A DNA stretch of 64,000 bases from NCBI GenBank assembly GCA_963734685.1, contig CAVTIC010000002.1:259944-323943 (forward strand), given 5' to 3'. The notes beneath the pieces were generated by a model that was not told the origin of the DNA, searched no databases, and worked only from the letters and a program-made list of their open reading frames with translations. The first letter of the stretch is position 1; every line of letters starts with the position of its first letter. Both the position numbers and the translations under genes were made by a program. This DNA is from JAOUEA01 sp963734685. Its GTDB lineage: Bacteria; Actinomycetota; UBA4738; HRBIN12. Below are positions 8,293 to 16,905 of this stretch, one piece after another.

Positions 8293-9639
8293 GTGGATCT
8301 GAATGAAGCCGTTCGACGGATCTTCCTCGTTCATCGCAAGCTCATCTTCCTGTGTGTCGTCCTGGGCTTGATCGGGGGTCTCGCCGTCACCGCGGCTCGC
8401 CCCTCGGAGTTCACGGCCGCGACGCGCTTGACGCTCGGTGGTCAGGGTGCCGGGACGACCGAGGACGCGGTGGCGGTGGCGGACGCGGCCGAGGCCCTCG
8501 TGACGAGCAGGGCGATCGTCGAGCGAGCCGTTCAGAAGGTTGGTCTCGATCGCGATCCGTTGCAAGTGGCGAAGGACTCGATCTCGGTCAAGACCCTCGG
8601 GTCGTCCGAGCTCGTGCAGCTCGAAGTGACCGACATGCGCCCGAAGGTGGCGTCGGACCTCGCGAACGCGCTCGGCCAGGAACTCGTCGATCGCTGGGCG
8701 GACGTGAGCGGTGGACGCAGCATCGACGCTCTCGTGCCCCTGCAGGACGAGATCGGCCGCGTCCGCGACGACCTGGCCGCGGCCGACCAGCAGCTCGCCC
8801 TCTTCGAGATCGAGATCGCGCGAGAGACCCGCCCTGTGAGGGTCCAGCGCCTCGAGGCCAAGCGCGACGTCCTGGCCCAGGATCGCGACGATCTCGAACG
8901 GCGACGGATGCTCCTCGAGTCGCAACTGAACGGGGTCCTCGTGCAGGGGGCGAGTGAGCAGGTACCCCAGGTCATCGACCCCGCCGTGCCGCCGGCGCTG
9001 GCGGATCCGAAACACCAGGAGTCGACGGCCGCGCTCGGGGCGTTCCTCGGTCTCCTCGTCGGGATCTGCATCGCTGCGCTCGTCGAGTCGCTGCGGCCGA
9101 CGCTCGCCGGTTCCGCAGCCATCGCCGACGCCCTCGGGGTCCCCATGCTGGGGAAGATGCCGACCGACGACGAGGGTCCGGCGGAGGAGATCCTTCGACC
9201 CGCGCTCAAGGCCCGCTTGGCTGCGACGGGTGCTCGTGCGAAGACGGTCGAGCTCGTGTCGATCGGGCCATGGGTCGACCTCAGCCGCCTCTCGGACGCG
9301 ATGGAGGATCTCGACGCCGCGGCGGCACCGGACGCGCCGCCCACGCTCAGCGCGAACGGGCGACTGACCGTCCGCAGGTTCGGCGCCGACCTCGCACTCC
9401 CCACCCGGTCCAACGGAGCCAACGAGGGCGTGGAGATCGCGCTCGTCGCCGTCATGCCCTCGACGATCAAGCGATCCGATCTCCGCGAGCTCGATGACCT
9501 CCAGGCCCTGACCTCCTGGCCGCTCGTCGGCGTGGTCACCTACGACCGCACTATGAGCATGCGGCGACGCCCTCGGCCGGAGCTGCGATCGAAGCCGGCG
9601 GATGAGGGAACACTTGACCTCTCCCAGCGCGCCGGCTGA
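8293..9639 (+). CDS. Wzz-like polysaccharide co-polymerase (chain-length determinant)
   Basis: 448 residues. The cytoplasmic N-terminus and TM1 (~17-36, IFLCVVLGLIGGLAVTA) are followed by an extracytoplasmic Wzz region with TAATRLTLGG, a coiled-coil stretch (~150-220) and a Pro-rich turn QVIDPAVPPALAD. TM2 is at ~250-270. The cytoplasmic C-terminal part (~280-448) resembles a degenerate BY-kinase-like domain; no Walker A is seen. These proteins set the chain length of exported polysaccharide. GTG 8293 follows a GGGAG site. First gene of the wzz-wzy-wzx operon under operator C. Confidence 0.82.
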   Translation: MDLNEAVRRIFLVHRKLIFLCVVLGLIGGLAVTAARPSEFTAATRLTLGGQGAGTTEDAVAVADAAEALVTSRAIVERAVQKVGLDRDPLQVAKDSISVKTLGSSELVQLEVTDMRPKVASDLANALGQELVDRWADVSGGRSIDALVPLQDEIGRVRDDLAAADQQLALFEIEIARETRPVRVQRLEAKRDVLAQDRDDLERRRMLLESQLNGVLVQGASEQVPQVIDPAVPPALADPKHQESTAALGAFLGLLVGICIAALVESLRPTLAGSAAIADALGVPMLGKMPTDDEGPAEEILRPALKARLAATGARAKTVELVSIGPWVDLSRLSDAMEDLDAAAAPDAPPTLSANGRLTVRRFGADLALPTRSNGANEGVEIALVAVMPSTIKRSDLRELDDLQALTSWPLVGVVTYDRTMSMRRRPRPELRSKPADEGTLDLSQRAG

Positions 9640-10969
9640 GGCGCTCGTGCGGGCGGCCGCCTCGGCCGATCGGATCGCTCGGCCCTCGCGCGACGCGATC
9701 ACGATCGACCAGCGCGCAGCGGCGCGCGTCGTGGGCGCCAGCCTCGCGATGGTCCCGGTCTTGCGACCCGGGCTCGCGGGCGCCCTCACGCCCGCCGATG
9801 TCGTGATCGCTGCCTCGGTCCTCGTCGTGGCGCTGTGGCTCGGTTCGGATCGAGTGCAGGTCAGGGTTCCCCTGGCTGCCTCGGTCGCGATGCTGGTGGC
9901 GGGCGGTCTCGTGGCGGCGATCGTCGGTGACCACGCGACGTTGGGTGCCATCGCGATCGGGCAGGACCTCCTGCTCTTCGCGTGGTGCGTCGCGATCGCG
10001 AACGTGTGTCGGACGCCCGACGCGCTCGCCGTGGTTCTCCGCGCCTGGGTATGGAGCTCGGTCGTGGTCGCCGGTGTCTTGATCGTCGGCGCGATCACCG
10101 GGTCGACGGCCCTCGCCGGCCAGGAGGTCGAGGGAGGACGCGCCTCCCTCTTGTTCCCGAATCCGAACCAGGCCGGCGGGTACTTCGCGGCCTCGTTCAT
10201 GGTGATCCTCTGCAGCGGTGTGATCCCGCGTCGCGGCGTGAAGGTCCTCGCCGCCGTCGTGGTCGGCACCGCCACGCTCCTCGCGGCGTCGAACGCCGCG
10301 ATCGGGGGAACGCTGGTGGGGCTCGTCGTCGCCGGGATCCTCGCGATCGCGAAGCGGCGAGGGGTGCTGGTCGCGATCGCGGTCGGCGCGATCGCGACCG
10401 TGGCGCTCACGGTGGGGGCGGTCGCGTTCGTGCGCCTCGATGCCGTCGAGGCGGCCCGGCAGAGCGAGATCAGGCTCCTCCAGAACACGATCGGAAGGAG
10501 CGAGCGGAGCGCCGGGGACCGGATGGGGAGGTTCGAGCAACTCCGTGACCTGTACCTCGTGCAGCCCCTGCTGGGCTTCGGCCCGGCGTCGACGAAGGCC
10601 GTCCTCGACGACGGGCCGTTCAACGACGCGAAAGGTGCTCACAACGATTACGCCGCAGCGTTCGTTGAACGAGGCGTCATCGGGGCCATCGGACTGATGC
10701 TGTTGATCGGGTCGCTGATCGGGATGACCGCCTCGTTCGCCGCCCGCCCGATCGACGCCGGATTCGCGGACGTGGTGAAGGCTCCGGAGTTCCTCGCCGG
10801 CGCGCTGGTCGCACTCGCCGTCTCCTCGCTCACCCACGAGATCCTGCACTTCAGATACGTGTGGCCGCTCTTCGGGCTCGTGGCGTGCCTGCACCTGTGG
10901 GCACGCACGGACGCACCCGCCCGGCGTGCCGTGGGTTCCGATCCGGCGACCGGGGGCAGGCCGGCATGA
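9602..10969 (+). CDS. O-antigen ligase / Wzy-type polysaccharide polymerase
   Basis: 455 residues, very hydrophobic, with about ten membrane segments. The family hallmark is in the second half: LLGFGPAS, then GAHNDYAAAFVERGVIG, the HNxx(L/Y)...ER/G/GxxG signature of Wzy_C/WaaL proteins. These polymerise repeat units or ligate glycan on the outer face of the membrane. ATG 9602 overlaps the upstream gene by 38 bp; GTG 9647 is an alternative. It is coupled by ATGA to the flippase. Confidence 0.85.
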   Translation: MREHLTSPSAPAEALVRAAASADRIARPSRDAITIDQRAAARVVGASLAMVPVLRPGLAGALTPADVVIAASVLVVALWLGSDRVQVRVPLAASVAMLVAGGLVAAIVGDHATLGAIAIGQDLLLFAWCVAIANVCRTPDALAVVLRAWVWSSVVVAGVLIVGAITGSTALAGQEVEGGRASLLFPNPNQAGGYFAASFMVILCSGVIPRRGVKVLAAVVVGTATLLAASNAAIGGTLVGLVVAGILAIAKRRGVLVAIAVGAIATVALTVGAVAFVRLDAVEAARQSEIRLLQNTIGRSERSAGDRMGRFEQLRDLYLVQPLLGFGPASTKAVLDDGPFNDAKGAHNDYAAAFVERGVIGAIGLMLLIGSLIGMTASFAARPIDAGFADVVKAPEFLAGALVALAVSSLTHEILHFRYVWPLFGLVACLHLWARTDAPARRAVGSDPATGGRPA

Positions 10970-12444
10970 CGTCGAGGCTCGCCACGCGTCAGCTCGAGCC
11001 GCCGCAATCGTTCGCGCGCGTGCTCGCCTCGAACACCGGGTGGCGTCTGATCGCGTTCGGCGCTCGCACGGTCAGCGGGGTGCTGGCGACCGTGCTGCTC
11101 GCGCACCTCGAGGGCCCGGCCGGTCTCGGGAGGTTCCAGTTCGCCCTGACGCTGACGCTGTTGCTCAGCTTCGCCGTCGCGCTCGGTCTGCCCAAGCTGC
11201 TCGTGCGCGAGCTCGCCCGGCGTCCGGAGGAGATCAAGCTCCGCATCGAGTCCGCGCTTGTCGTCTCACTCTGCGCCGGCGCCGTCGTGACCGCCCTCTT
11301 GCTCGGGTCGGGTCTGCTCCTCGATGCCGACACGTCGGTGTTCGTGCTGGCCGGCGTGGCGCTCGCCGCCGACTCGGCCATGCGGATCGTGATGGTGCCG
11401 TTCTGGGCGCTCGAGCGGATGCGCTACGAAGCGCTCTCCGTCGGTGTCCAGGAGGGGACCTTCGTCGTGATGGCCGCCGGGGCGCTCATGACCGGCATGG
11501 GAGCGTTCGGGGTGATGCTCGCGTACCTCGTCTCCCGGGTCGTCGGGCTCATCACCGCCTGGGCGGTCGTCGCCTCCAAGATCCACATCCGCCTCGTGCC
11601 CCGCTGGCACTCGGGCGACGTGGCGCCGATGATGAAGAAGGCCACGCCGTTCGCCCTCGACGACGCCCTGTCGCTCGCGTACATCCGGCTCGACACCGTG
11701 CTCCTCGGGATCATGGCGGGCGTGCACGCGGTCGGCCTCTACCAGGCGGCCACGAACCTGGTGCTCTACCTCAACATCCTGCCCCGGATGTTGAACCTGT
11801 CGATGTACCCTCGCATGAGCCGCGCCTGGCCGGACCGTGTCGATGAGCTCCGGCAGCTGCGCGATTCCTCCTTGATGATGCTCGGCGCGCTGGCGATGCC
11901 GATCGCCGTCGGGTCCTTCATGCTCGCTCCACGGGTGTTCGACGTCATGTACGGGAGCGAGTTCCAGCGAGGTGTCCTCGCCTACCTGTTCCTCGTCCCG
12001 CTGATCCCGATCCGCATGCTCGGCAACACGCTGGGCACCGCGCTCACTGCCGCCGACCGCCAGACGCAGCGCACCGTGGCCGTGGGTGTTGCCGCAGGCG
12101 TGAGCGTCCTGTTGAACCTGGTGCTCATCCCCCGCTGGTCGCTGTTCGGTGCCGTCGCCGCCACGATCGTGACGGAGACCGGTCTGTTCACGGCGTACGT
12201 GCTCATGCTCAGACGGATCGCGGGTCCCTCGTGCCTCGTGTCCGCGGTCGCGATCCCCGGAGCGGCATGCATCCCACTCGCCCTCTCGATCGTGCTGCTC
12301 TCCGACGCACCCCTGGCGGTCATCCTCGTCACCGCGGGCTTCGTCTACGTGCTCGCCCTCTACGCGATCGCCGCGATCATGGCGCCGGGGCGTACGCTTC
12401 GCCCGCGTCCCGTCGTGAGCGCGTTCGTGAGGTGGGTACCGTGA
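10966..12444 (+). CDS. Polysaccharide flippase (Wzx / MATE-like MOP superfamily)
   Basis: 492 residues with 12-14 predicted membrane helices. The N-terminal pattern NTGWRLIAFGARTVSGVLATVLLA with LGRFQFALT is typical of polysaccharide-biosynthesis membrane proteins of the MOP superfamily; RLDTVLLGIMAG and VGLYQAA near the middle are also typical. It should flip undecaprenyl-linked repeat units to the outer leaflet. ATG 10966 forms an ATGA overlap with the polymerase gene. Last gene of the operon. Confidence 0.88.
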   Translation: MTSRLATRQLEPPQSFARVLASNTGWRLIAFGARTVSGVLATVLLAHLEGPAGLGRFQFALTLTLLLSFAVALGLPKLLVRELARRPEEIKLRIESALVVSLCAGAVVTALLLGSGLLLDADTSVFVLAGVALAADSAMRIVMVPFWALERMRYEALSVGVQEGTFVVMAAGALMTGMGAFGVMLAYLVSRVVGLITAWAVVASKIHIRLVPRWHSGDVAPMMKKATPFALDDALSLAYIRLDTVLLGIMAGVHAVGLYQAATNLVLYLNILPRMLNLSMYPRMSRAWPDRVDELRQLRDSSLMMLGALAMPIAVGSFMLAPRVFDVMYGSEFQRGVLAYLFLVPLIPIRMLGNTLGTALTAADRQTQRTVAVGVAAGVSVLLNLVLIPRWSLFGAVAATIVTETGLFTAYVLMLRRIAGPSCLVSAVAIPGAACIPLALSIVLLSDAPLAVILVTAGFVYVLALYAIAAIMAPGRTLRPRPVVSAFVRWVP

Positions 12445-12476
12445 TCGGGCGGGACGCCCGCGAACAGGCCGTTGCC

Positions 12477-12605
12477 GACGCCGGACCTACGTCGTTTGGG
12501 GGAGGTATGTACCAGATTTCCTCCCCTGACCTACCTACACCCTTTACACGGGTGTGGTGCGCTCCGTAGACTCCACGAAGCGTTGGTCATACAGCAGATG
12601 CTGTA
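12477..12605 (+). promoter_or_regulatory. Repeat-rich leader upstream of the histidine kinase gene
   Basis: This 200-bp gap holds GACCTACGTC (half of the operator palindrome) at 12484, a second GACCTAC at 12528, CGTAG at 12565-12569, and a hairpin GGGGAGG...CCTCCCC (about 12499-12526). It also holds the perfect repeat TACAGCA-GA-TGCTGTA at 12590-12605, 40 nt before the start. No complete CGTAG-N5-CTACG is present. It probably contains the kinase promoter. Confidence 0.45.
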
Positions 12606-12644
12606 GAGCCTCAGTGCCTCAATGACGGAGTTGGGGGAGCGAGA

Positions 12645-14252
12645 GTGGCGCAAGCGATGCGGATGTCGCCGCCGCGTGTGGGCCACCGCGACGACGGGGA
12701 CCTGTTGCGCGAGATGGTGCACGCGCTCGGGTCGGAGCCCGACGTCGAAGGCGTGGTGCGGGCGTCGTCCCACTGGGTCGGCGCGGCCCTGGGGTGGGAG
12801 CTCGACGCTCTGCGCATCGCGTTGCCCGACCCGCTGGGTCACCTCCGAACCGTGCTCAGCGACGGGGAGGGGCTCATCGACGACGACTCGCTCGAGAGGG
12901 CGAGCGCGGTGTTCGACGGGAAGGCGACGAGTCGGCTCCCCGCACGGTCGGTCACCGGGGCGCAGGCGGTGACCGTCCCGATCGTCGCCCGAGGGTTCGC
13001 TTACGGCGTGCTCGACCTCGTGGCGCCGGCCCACGTCATCGACGAACGGTGGGACACGCTCGTCGCGGTGGTCGGCCAGGTCGCGGTCGCCCTGTCGAAC
13101 GCCAGTGCACGGGATTCACTCGACCGCGACCGGGAGACGATGCGGAGGGCGGCGGTCCTGGGGGCGAGGGTGGCGCAGGCCCGCACTCGAGAGGAGGCGC
13201 TCCGCGAGATCGTCCGTGGACTCCATCGTGATCTGGGCCTGCGGTCTGCCGCATGGCTCGTCGACGGAGGCGATCCGATCCTCGTATCGGCCAGAGGGAT
13301 CGGGTCCGGTCGCCGGGATCGGCTGCGTGCGATCGGCGCACCCGGATCGGGCGAGCTGCCCGCCCGCCTGGCTTCGACGTTCTCATCGGTCCTGTCCTCG
13401 GACGACCCTGAACTGATCGACGCCGGCGGCTCGGTCGTGGTCATGGATGCACCTCAGGACCCTCAGCTCCGGGAGGCCGTCGCCCTCGTCCAAGGGGTTG
13501 CCGGGCAGCTGCTCGGTTGGCTGTTCTCGATCGAGCACCTCCGCCGGCGCAACGTCGCGCTCGACACGGCGCTGACGCTGACCGCCCACGAGCTCCGCGG
13601 CCCGATGCTGGCCGCCAAGGCAACGATCGACGGCATGCTGCAGGAAGCGGGACGGGCCGCGGACGACCGAGCTCGCCTGCGGGACTCGCGACGCCAGCTC
13701 GAGGAGCTCGCCGACATCGTCGATCCCCTGCTCCGATGGTCCGTCTCGGGGGATCGCCTGCGACGACGCGCGGGCGACCTCGTCGGCGTCGTCGAGGAGG
13801 CCATCGACTCGGTCGTCCGGGAGACCGGGGAGGCCCGTGTGATGCTCGAGCTCCCCCTCGATCCCGTGCGGGTACCGATCTCGCGTCGTCATGTCTCGTT
13901 CGCGATCCGGAACCTGATCCGCAACGCGATCGCGTTCTCCCCGCCCGATTCGGTGGTCGCCGTGCGTGTCGCGTTCGATGACGCGTCGACGACGATCAGC
14001 GTCCACGACCAGGGCATCGGGGTGGCCGCGGAAGACGTCGACACGATCTTCGAGCCGTTCGCCCGGGGGCGTTCGGGGCGTTCGATGCGAGCAGGGAACG
14101 GCTTGGGTCTCTTCGTCGTCCAGCGGGTCGCCGATTCGCACGGGGGCCGGGTGTGGGTGGACTCCGGCCAGGCAGGGACGAGCTTCCATCTCACGCTGCC
14201 GCTCCGCTCGGGCGCGGGGGAGCGGAAGGAGGGGTCACCATCGAAGCGCTGA
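12645..14252 (+). CDS. Soluble GAF-domain sensor histidine kinase
   Basis: 535 residues without a membrane segment. There is one GAF-like domain at ~20-155 (PIVARGFAYGVLDLVAP) and a second sensor-like region at ~170-300. The DHp helix has TAHELRGPM with the phospho-accepting His at about residue 315. The HATPase domain has N-box NLIRNAIAFSP, G1 DQGIGV, F-box FEPF and G2 GNGLGLF. It should phosphorylate the response regulator encoded immediately downstream, in response to a cytoplasmic signal. GTG 12645 follows GGGGGAG. It lies between the flippase and the regulators, so it probably governs this locus. Confidence 0.9.
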   Translation: MAQAMRMSPPRVGHRDDGDLLREMVHALGSEPDVEGVVRASSHWVGAALGWELDALRIALPDPLGHLRTVLSDGEGLIDDDSLERASAVFDGKATSRLPARSVTGAQAVTVPIVARGFAYGVLDLVAPAHVIDERWDTLVAVVGQVAVALSNASARDSLDRDRETMRRAAVLGARVAQARTREEALREIVRGLHRDLGLRSAAWLVDGGDPILVSARGIGSGRRDRLRAIGAPGSGELPARLASTFSSVLSSDDPELIDAGGSVVVMDAPQDPQLREAVALVQGVAGQLLGWLFSIEHLRRRNVALDTALTLTAHELRGPMLAAKATIDGMLQEAGRAADDRARLRDSRRQLEELADIVDPLLRWSVSGDRLRRRAGDLVGVVEEAIDSVVRETGEARVMLELPLDPVRVPISRRHVSFAIRNLIRNAIAFSPPDSVVAVRVAFDDASTTISVHDQGIGVAAEDVDTIFEPFARGRSGRSMRAGNGLGLFVVQRVADSHGGRVWVDSGQAGTSFHLTLPLRSGAGERKEGSPSKR

Positions 14253-14920
14253 TCGTCGACGATCACCGGTTGTTCGCAGAGGCGGTCAGGCCTTCTCTGG
14301 AGCGGCTCGGGATGACCGTTGCGCTGGCGACGACGGGGCGCGAGGCCCTGGAGATGGTGGCCACGTCCACGTTCGACGTCGTCCTCGTGGACCTCGGGCT
14401 CCCCGACATGAGGGGGATCGACGTGGGAGCGCGGATCCTCCAGATGCGACCGGACACGATCGTGCTCGCGCTCACCGCGATCGACGATGACCGCCACGTG
14501 GCCCCGGTGCTCCAGGCGGGATTCAAGGGGTATCTCACGAAGGATCTGCGGATCGCGGGACTCGTGAGCGCGATCAACGCTGCGATCGACGGCCAGGTCG
14601 TGACGCCCGGGCTGTCCACAAGCTTCGGCGGCGCGTCCAGGACCCGGGCGCAACGACACATCGAGTTGATCGCCTCGACGCTCACTCCTCGGGAGCGGGA
14701 GGTGCTCGCGCTGCTCGCCGAGGGTGCACGCGGGGGAGACATCGCGCGCGAGATGTCGATCAGCGTCAATACCGTGCGGACGCACGTCCAGAGCATCCTC
14801 ACGAAGCTGCAGGTCCACTCCCGACTCGAGGCCGCGACGTTCGCCGTACGCCACGACCTCGTTCAGACGTCAGGCGTCGAAACGGACGACCGCCATCGAT
14901 CGAGCCGTCGGGCCGTCTGA
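14240..14920 (+). CDS. LuxR/NarL-family response regulator (likely partner of the upstream kinase)
   Basis: About 226 residues. The REC domain has an intact acidic pair (LIVDDH), phospho-Asp at ~51 in VDLGLPD, and Lys in GYLTKD. The GerE/LuxR helix-turn-helix has LTPREREVLALLAEG and SISVNTVRTHVQSI. There is no ATG, GTG, TTG or CTG at the expected place. AGGAGG at 14227-14232 sits 7 nt before ATC 14240, and the frame runs back into the kinase gene. Either ATC is the start or an ATG has been misread; GTG 14153 would give an unlikely tail. It overlaps the kinase stop. Confidence 0.88.
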   Translation: MEALIVDDHRLFAEAVRPSLERLGMTVALATTGREALEMVATSTFDVVLVDLGLPDMRGIDVGARILQMRPDTIVLALTAIDDDRHVAPVLQAGFKGYLTKDLRIAGLVSAINAAIDGQVVTPGLSTSFGGASRTRAQRHIELIASTLTPREREVLALLAEGARGGDIAREMSISVNTVRTHVQSILTKLQVHSRLEAATFAVRHDLVQTSGVETDDRHRSSRRAV

Positions 14921-14937
14921 CGTCCGCTCGCGCGCAT

Positions 14938-14994
14938 GACGTAGCGGGGCTACGTCGTGTATCGCGTGCGGCACTCGGTCGGGCCGCCTATCGT
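14938..14994 (+). promoter_or_regulatory. Operator D (GACGTAG-N5-CTACGTC) with TATCGT -10, upstream of the second response regulator
   Basis: Perfect 7-bp inverted repeat at 14938-14956, centre 14947. TATCGT begins at 14989, 42 nt from the centre, which places the transcript start near 15000, just before ATG 15020. The arms are identical to operator C. This arrangement predicts control of the regulator and glycosyltransferase pair. Confidence 0.68.
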
Positions 14995-15019
14995 CGCCAG
15001 GCGGCGGGAGGGGGCAACG

Positions 15020-15715
15020 ATGATCGATGAACGCAAGCGGATCCGCGTCCTGCTCGCCGACGGGCATGCCCTGTTCCGCGAGGCGGTGACGAGCGTGCTC
15101 GAGGGTGACGGCGACATCGTGGTCGTGGGCGACGCGGGGGACGGATCCGAAGCGGTCGCGGAAGCCGCGCGCACGCACCCGGATTGCGTCTTCGTCGACG
15201 ATCAGCTGGGTGCGATCGACTGCGTCGAGACGACGCGCAGGATCAAGGACCGACTCCCCGACTGCGCCGTGATCCTCCTCGCGTCCGAAGAGGACGAAGC
15301 GACCCTCGTCGCGTCGATCGAAGCGGGCGCGAGCGGCTATCTCACGAAGGAGAGTCCGGTGACGGAACTCATCGACGCGGTGCATACGGTGCACCGAGGT
15401 GAGGTGGTCGTTCCGCCGCACATGCTGGGACCGCTGCTGTCGGGCCTGATACGGCGACGCAAGGAGCAAGACGAGGCCATGCGCCGGATGTCCCGGCTCA
15501 CGCGCCGAGAGCGTGAAGTGCTCGCCCTCCTCGCCGAAGGTGCCGGCAACGAGGGCATCGCGGAGACCCTCGTCATCAGTCCGCAGACCGCGCGGACCCA
15601 CGTGCAGAACCTGATCGCGAAGCTGGGCGTGCACTCGAGGCTCGAAGCGGCGATGTTCGTCGCCCGCAACGGCATGCTCCGAGAGCTCGAGGACCTCACC
15701 CCCATCAGGAGCTAG
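15020..15715 (+). CDS. LuxR/NarL-family response regulator with a degenerate receiver
   Basis: 231 residues. In the REC domain the usual acidic pair is Asp14-Gly15 (LLADGH) instead of Asp-Asp. The phospho-Asp is kept at ~60, but the following Pro is Gly (VDDQLGAIDC), and GYLTKES keeps the Lys. The HTH has LTRREREVLALLAEG and SPQTARTHVQNL. The altered metal pocket suggests weak or no phosphorylation. ATG 15020 follows GGGAGGGGG. It has its own operator D and runs into the glycosyltransferase gene 2 bp downstream. Confidence 0.9.
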   Translation: MIDERKRIRVLLADGHALFREAVTSVLEGDGDIVVVGDAGDGSEAVAEAARTHPDCVFVDDQLGAIDCVETTRRIKDRLPDCAVILLASEEDEATLVASIEAGASGYLTKESPVTELIDAVHTVHRGEVVVPPHMLGPLLSGLIRRRKEQDEAMRRMSRLTRREREVLALLAEGAGNEGIAETLVISPQTARTHVQNLIAKLGVHSRLEAAMFVARNGMLRELEDLTPIRS

Positions 15716-15717
15716 GC

Positions 15718-16905
15718 ATGTCCGATCGGGGAGATCGGCCACAGGTGATCCACGTGGCGACCCGATACCTCCGCGGAGGGTCCGAGGCCCGGATCCAGGA
15801 CATCGTCAGCGCCCTTCCGGAGGCCGATCACCACCTGGTCGTCGGCATCGACTCCGACGTCGAACTCGCTCGCGAACGGCTGGCACCCGCATCCCTCACC
15901 GTCGTGCGTCCCCTGGTGCGCGAACCGAACCCACCGTCCGATGTCTCGGCCTTCCTCCGTCTCGTGTCGCTGTTCCGCCGGATGCCGCACCACCTGCTGG
16001 TCACCCACCAGTCGAAGGCGGGGATCCTCGGTCGCGCCGCCGAGCGATGGGTGGGTGGGGCCGCCGTCGTGCATTCGCTCTCGATGGCGAGCTTCGGCCC
16101 CGGGTATCCTCGCTGGCAGGACTATCTGTTCCGCACCTTGGAGGCGCGACTCGCCCGGATCACCGACGGGTACACGGTGGTCGGCGCCGACCTCGCGCGC
16201 CGCTACACGCGGATCGGGGTGTCGCCGCACAAGTTCCACGTGGTCCGGTCCGATGCCGGGCTCTTCCGGCCGGGACCCGAAGACCGGAGCGACGCTCGTG
16301 CGACGTCGGGCGTGCCGCCCGAGAGGCCGATCGTCCTGTATCTGGGCAGTCTCGAGCCGCGCAAGAACGTGCTGGACCTCGTCGACCTGCTGGATCGTCT
16401 CGTTCGAACATGCCCCCCCCGGAGGCGACCGTTCCTCGTCGTCGCGGGGCAGGGACCGCTCGAAGATCCGCTGCAGGAGGCGCTGCGACGGCGCGACCTG
16501 GCGGGAGACTGCGCCCTGCTGGGCTTCGTCGAGCGGCCGGCATCCCTGGTCGCCGCCGCCGATGCCCTCGTGCTCCTCAGCCGTGTGGAGGGCCTGCCCC
16601 AGGTGCTCGTGCAAGCCGCCGCCGCAGGAACCCCGTTCGTCTCCTACGAGGTCGACGGGGCGCGCGAGCTGCTCGATCTCGGCGCGGCCGGCGCCGTCGT
16701 TCCCGCCGACGACCTTCCGGCTGCGACGGATGCCCTCACCCGGATCCTGTCGACGAGTCGTCCGGCTGCGACGGTGGACCTCTCCTCGTGGTCACCCGCC
16801 GCGATCGCCGACGGCTACCGTCGGGTCCTGCACCCCCTCGTCGGCACCTCCGGGGGGCGCGTGGGCGGTGCTACGGCAGCAGGGTCACCACCAGCTGCGG
16901 GGTGA
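15718..16905 (+). CDS. GT4-family glycosyltransferase
   Basis: 395 residues with the GT-B fold. The N-terminal acceptor domain has ATRYLRGGSEARIQD. The C-terminal donor domain has VLYLGSLEPRKN, VVAGQGPLEDPL, LLGFVERP, and the nucleotide-sugar site LLSRVEGLPQVLVQAAAAGTPF with EVDGARELL. It should add one sugar to the lipid-linked repeat unit in the cytoplasm. It starts 2 bp after the response regulator and probably shares its transcript. Its last 35 bp overlap the convergent phosphoesterase gene. Confidence 0.9.
   Translation: MSDRGDRPQVIHVATRYLRGGSEARIQDIVSALPEADHHLVVGIDSDVELARERLAPASLTVVRPLVREPNPPSDVSAFLRLVSLFRRMPHHLLVTHQSKAGILGRAAERWVGGAAVVHSLSMASFGPGYPRWQDYLFRTLEARLARITDGYTVVGADLARRYTRIGVSPHKFHVVRSDAGLFRPGPEDRSDARATSGVPPERPIVLYLGSLEPRKNVLDLVDLLDRLVRTCPPRRRPFLVVAGQGPLEDPLQEALRRRDLAGDCALLGFVERPASLVAAADALVLLSRVEGLPQVLVQAAAAGTPFVSYEVDGARELLDLGAAGAVVPADDLPAATDALTRILSTSRPAATVDLSSWSPAAIADGYRRVLHPLVGTSGGRVGGATAAGSPPAAG

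Noticed and set aside
8110..10623. 837-codon minus-strand frame opposite wzz/wzy
   Set aside because: Shadow of the polysaccharide genes; composition typical of antisense of high-GC coding DNA.
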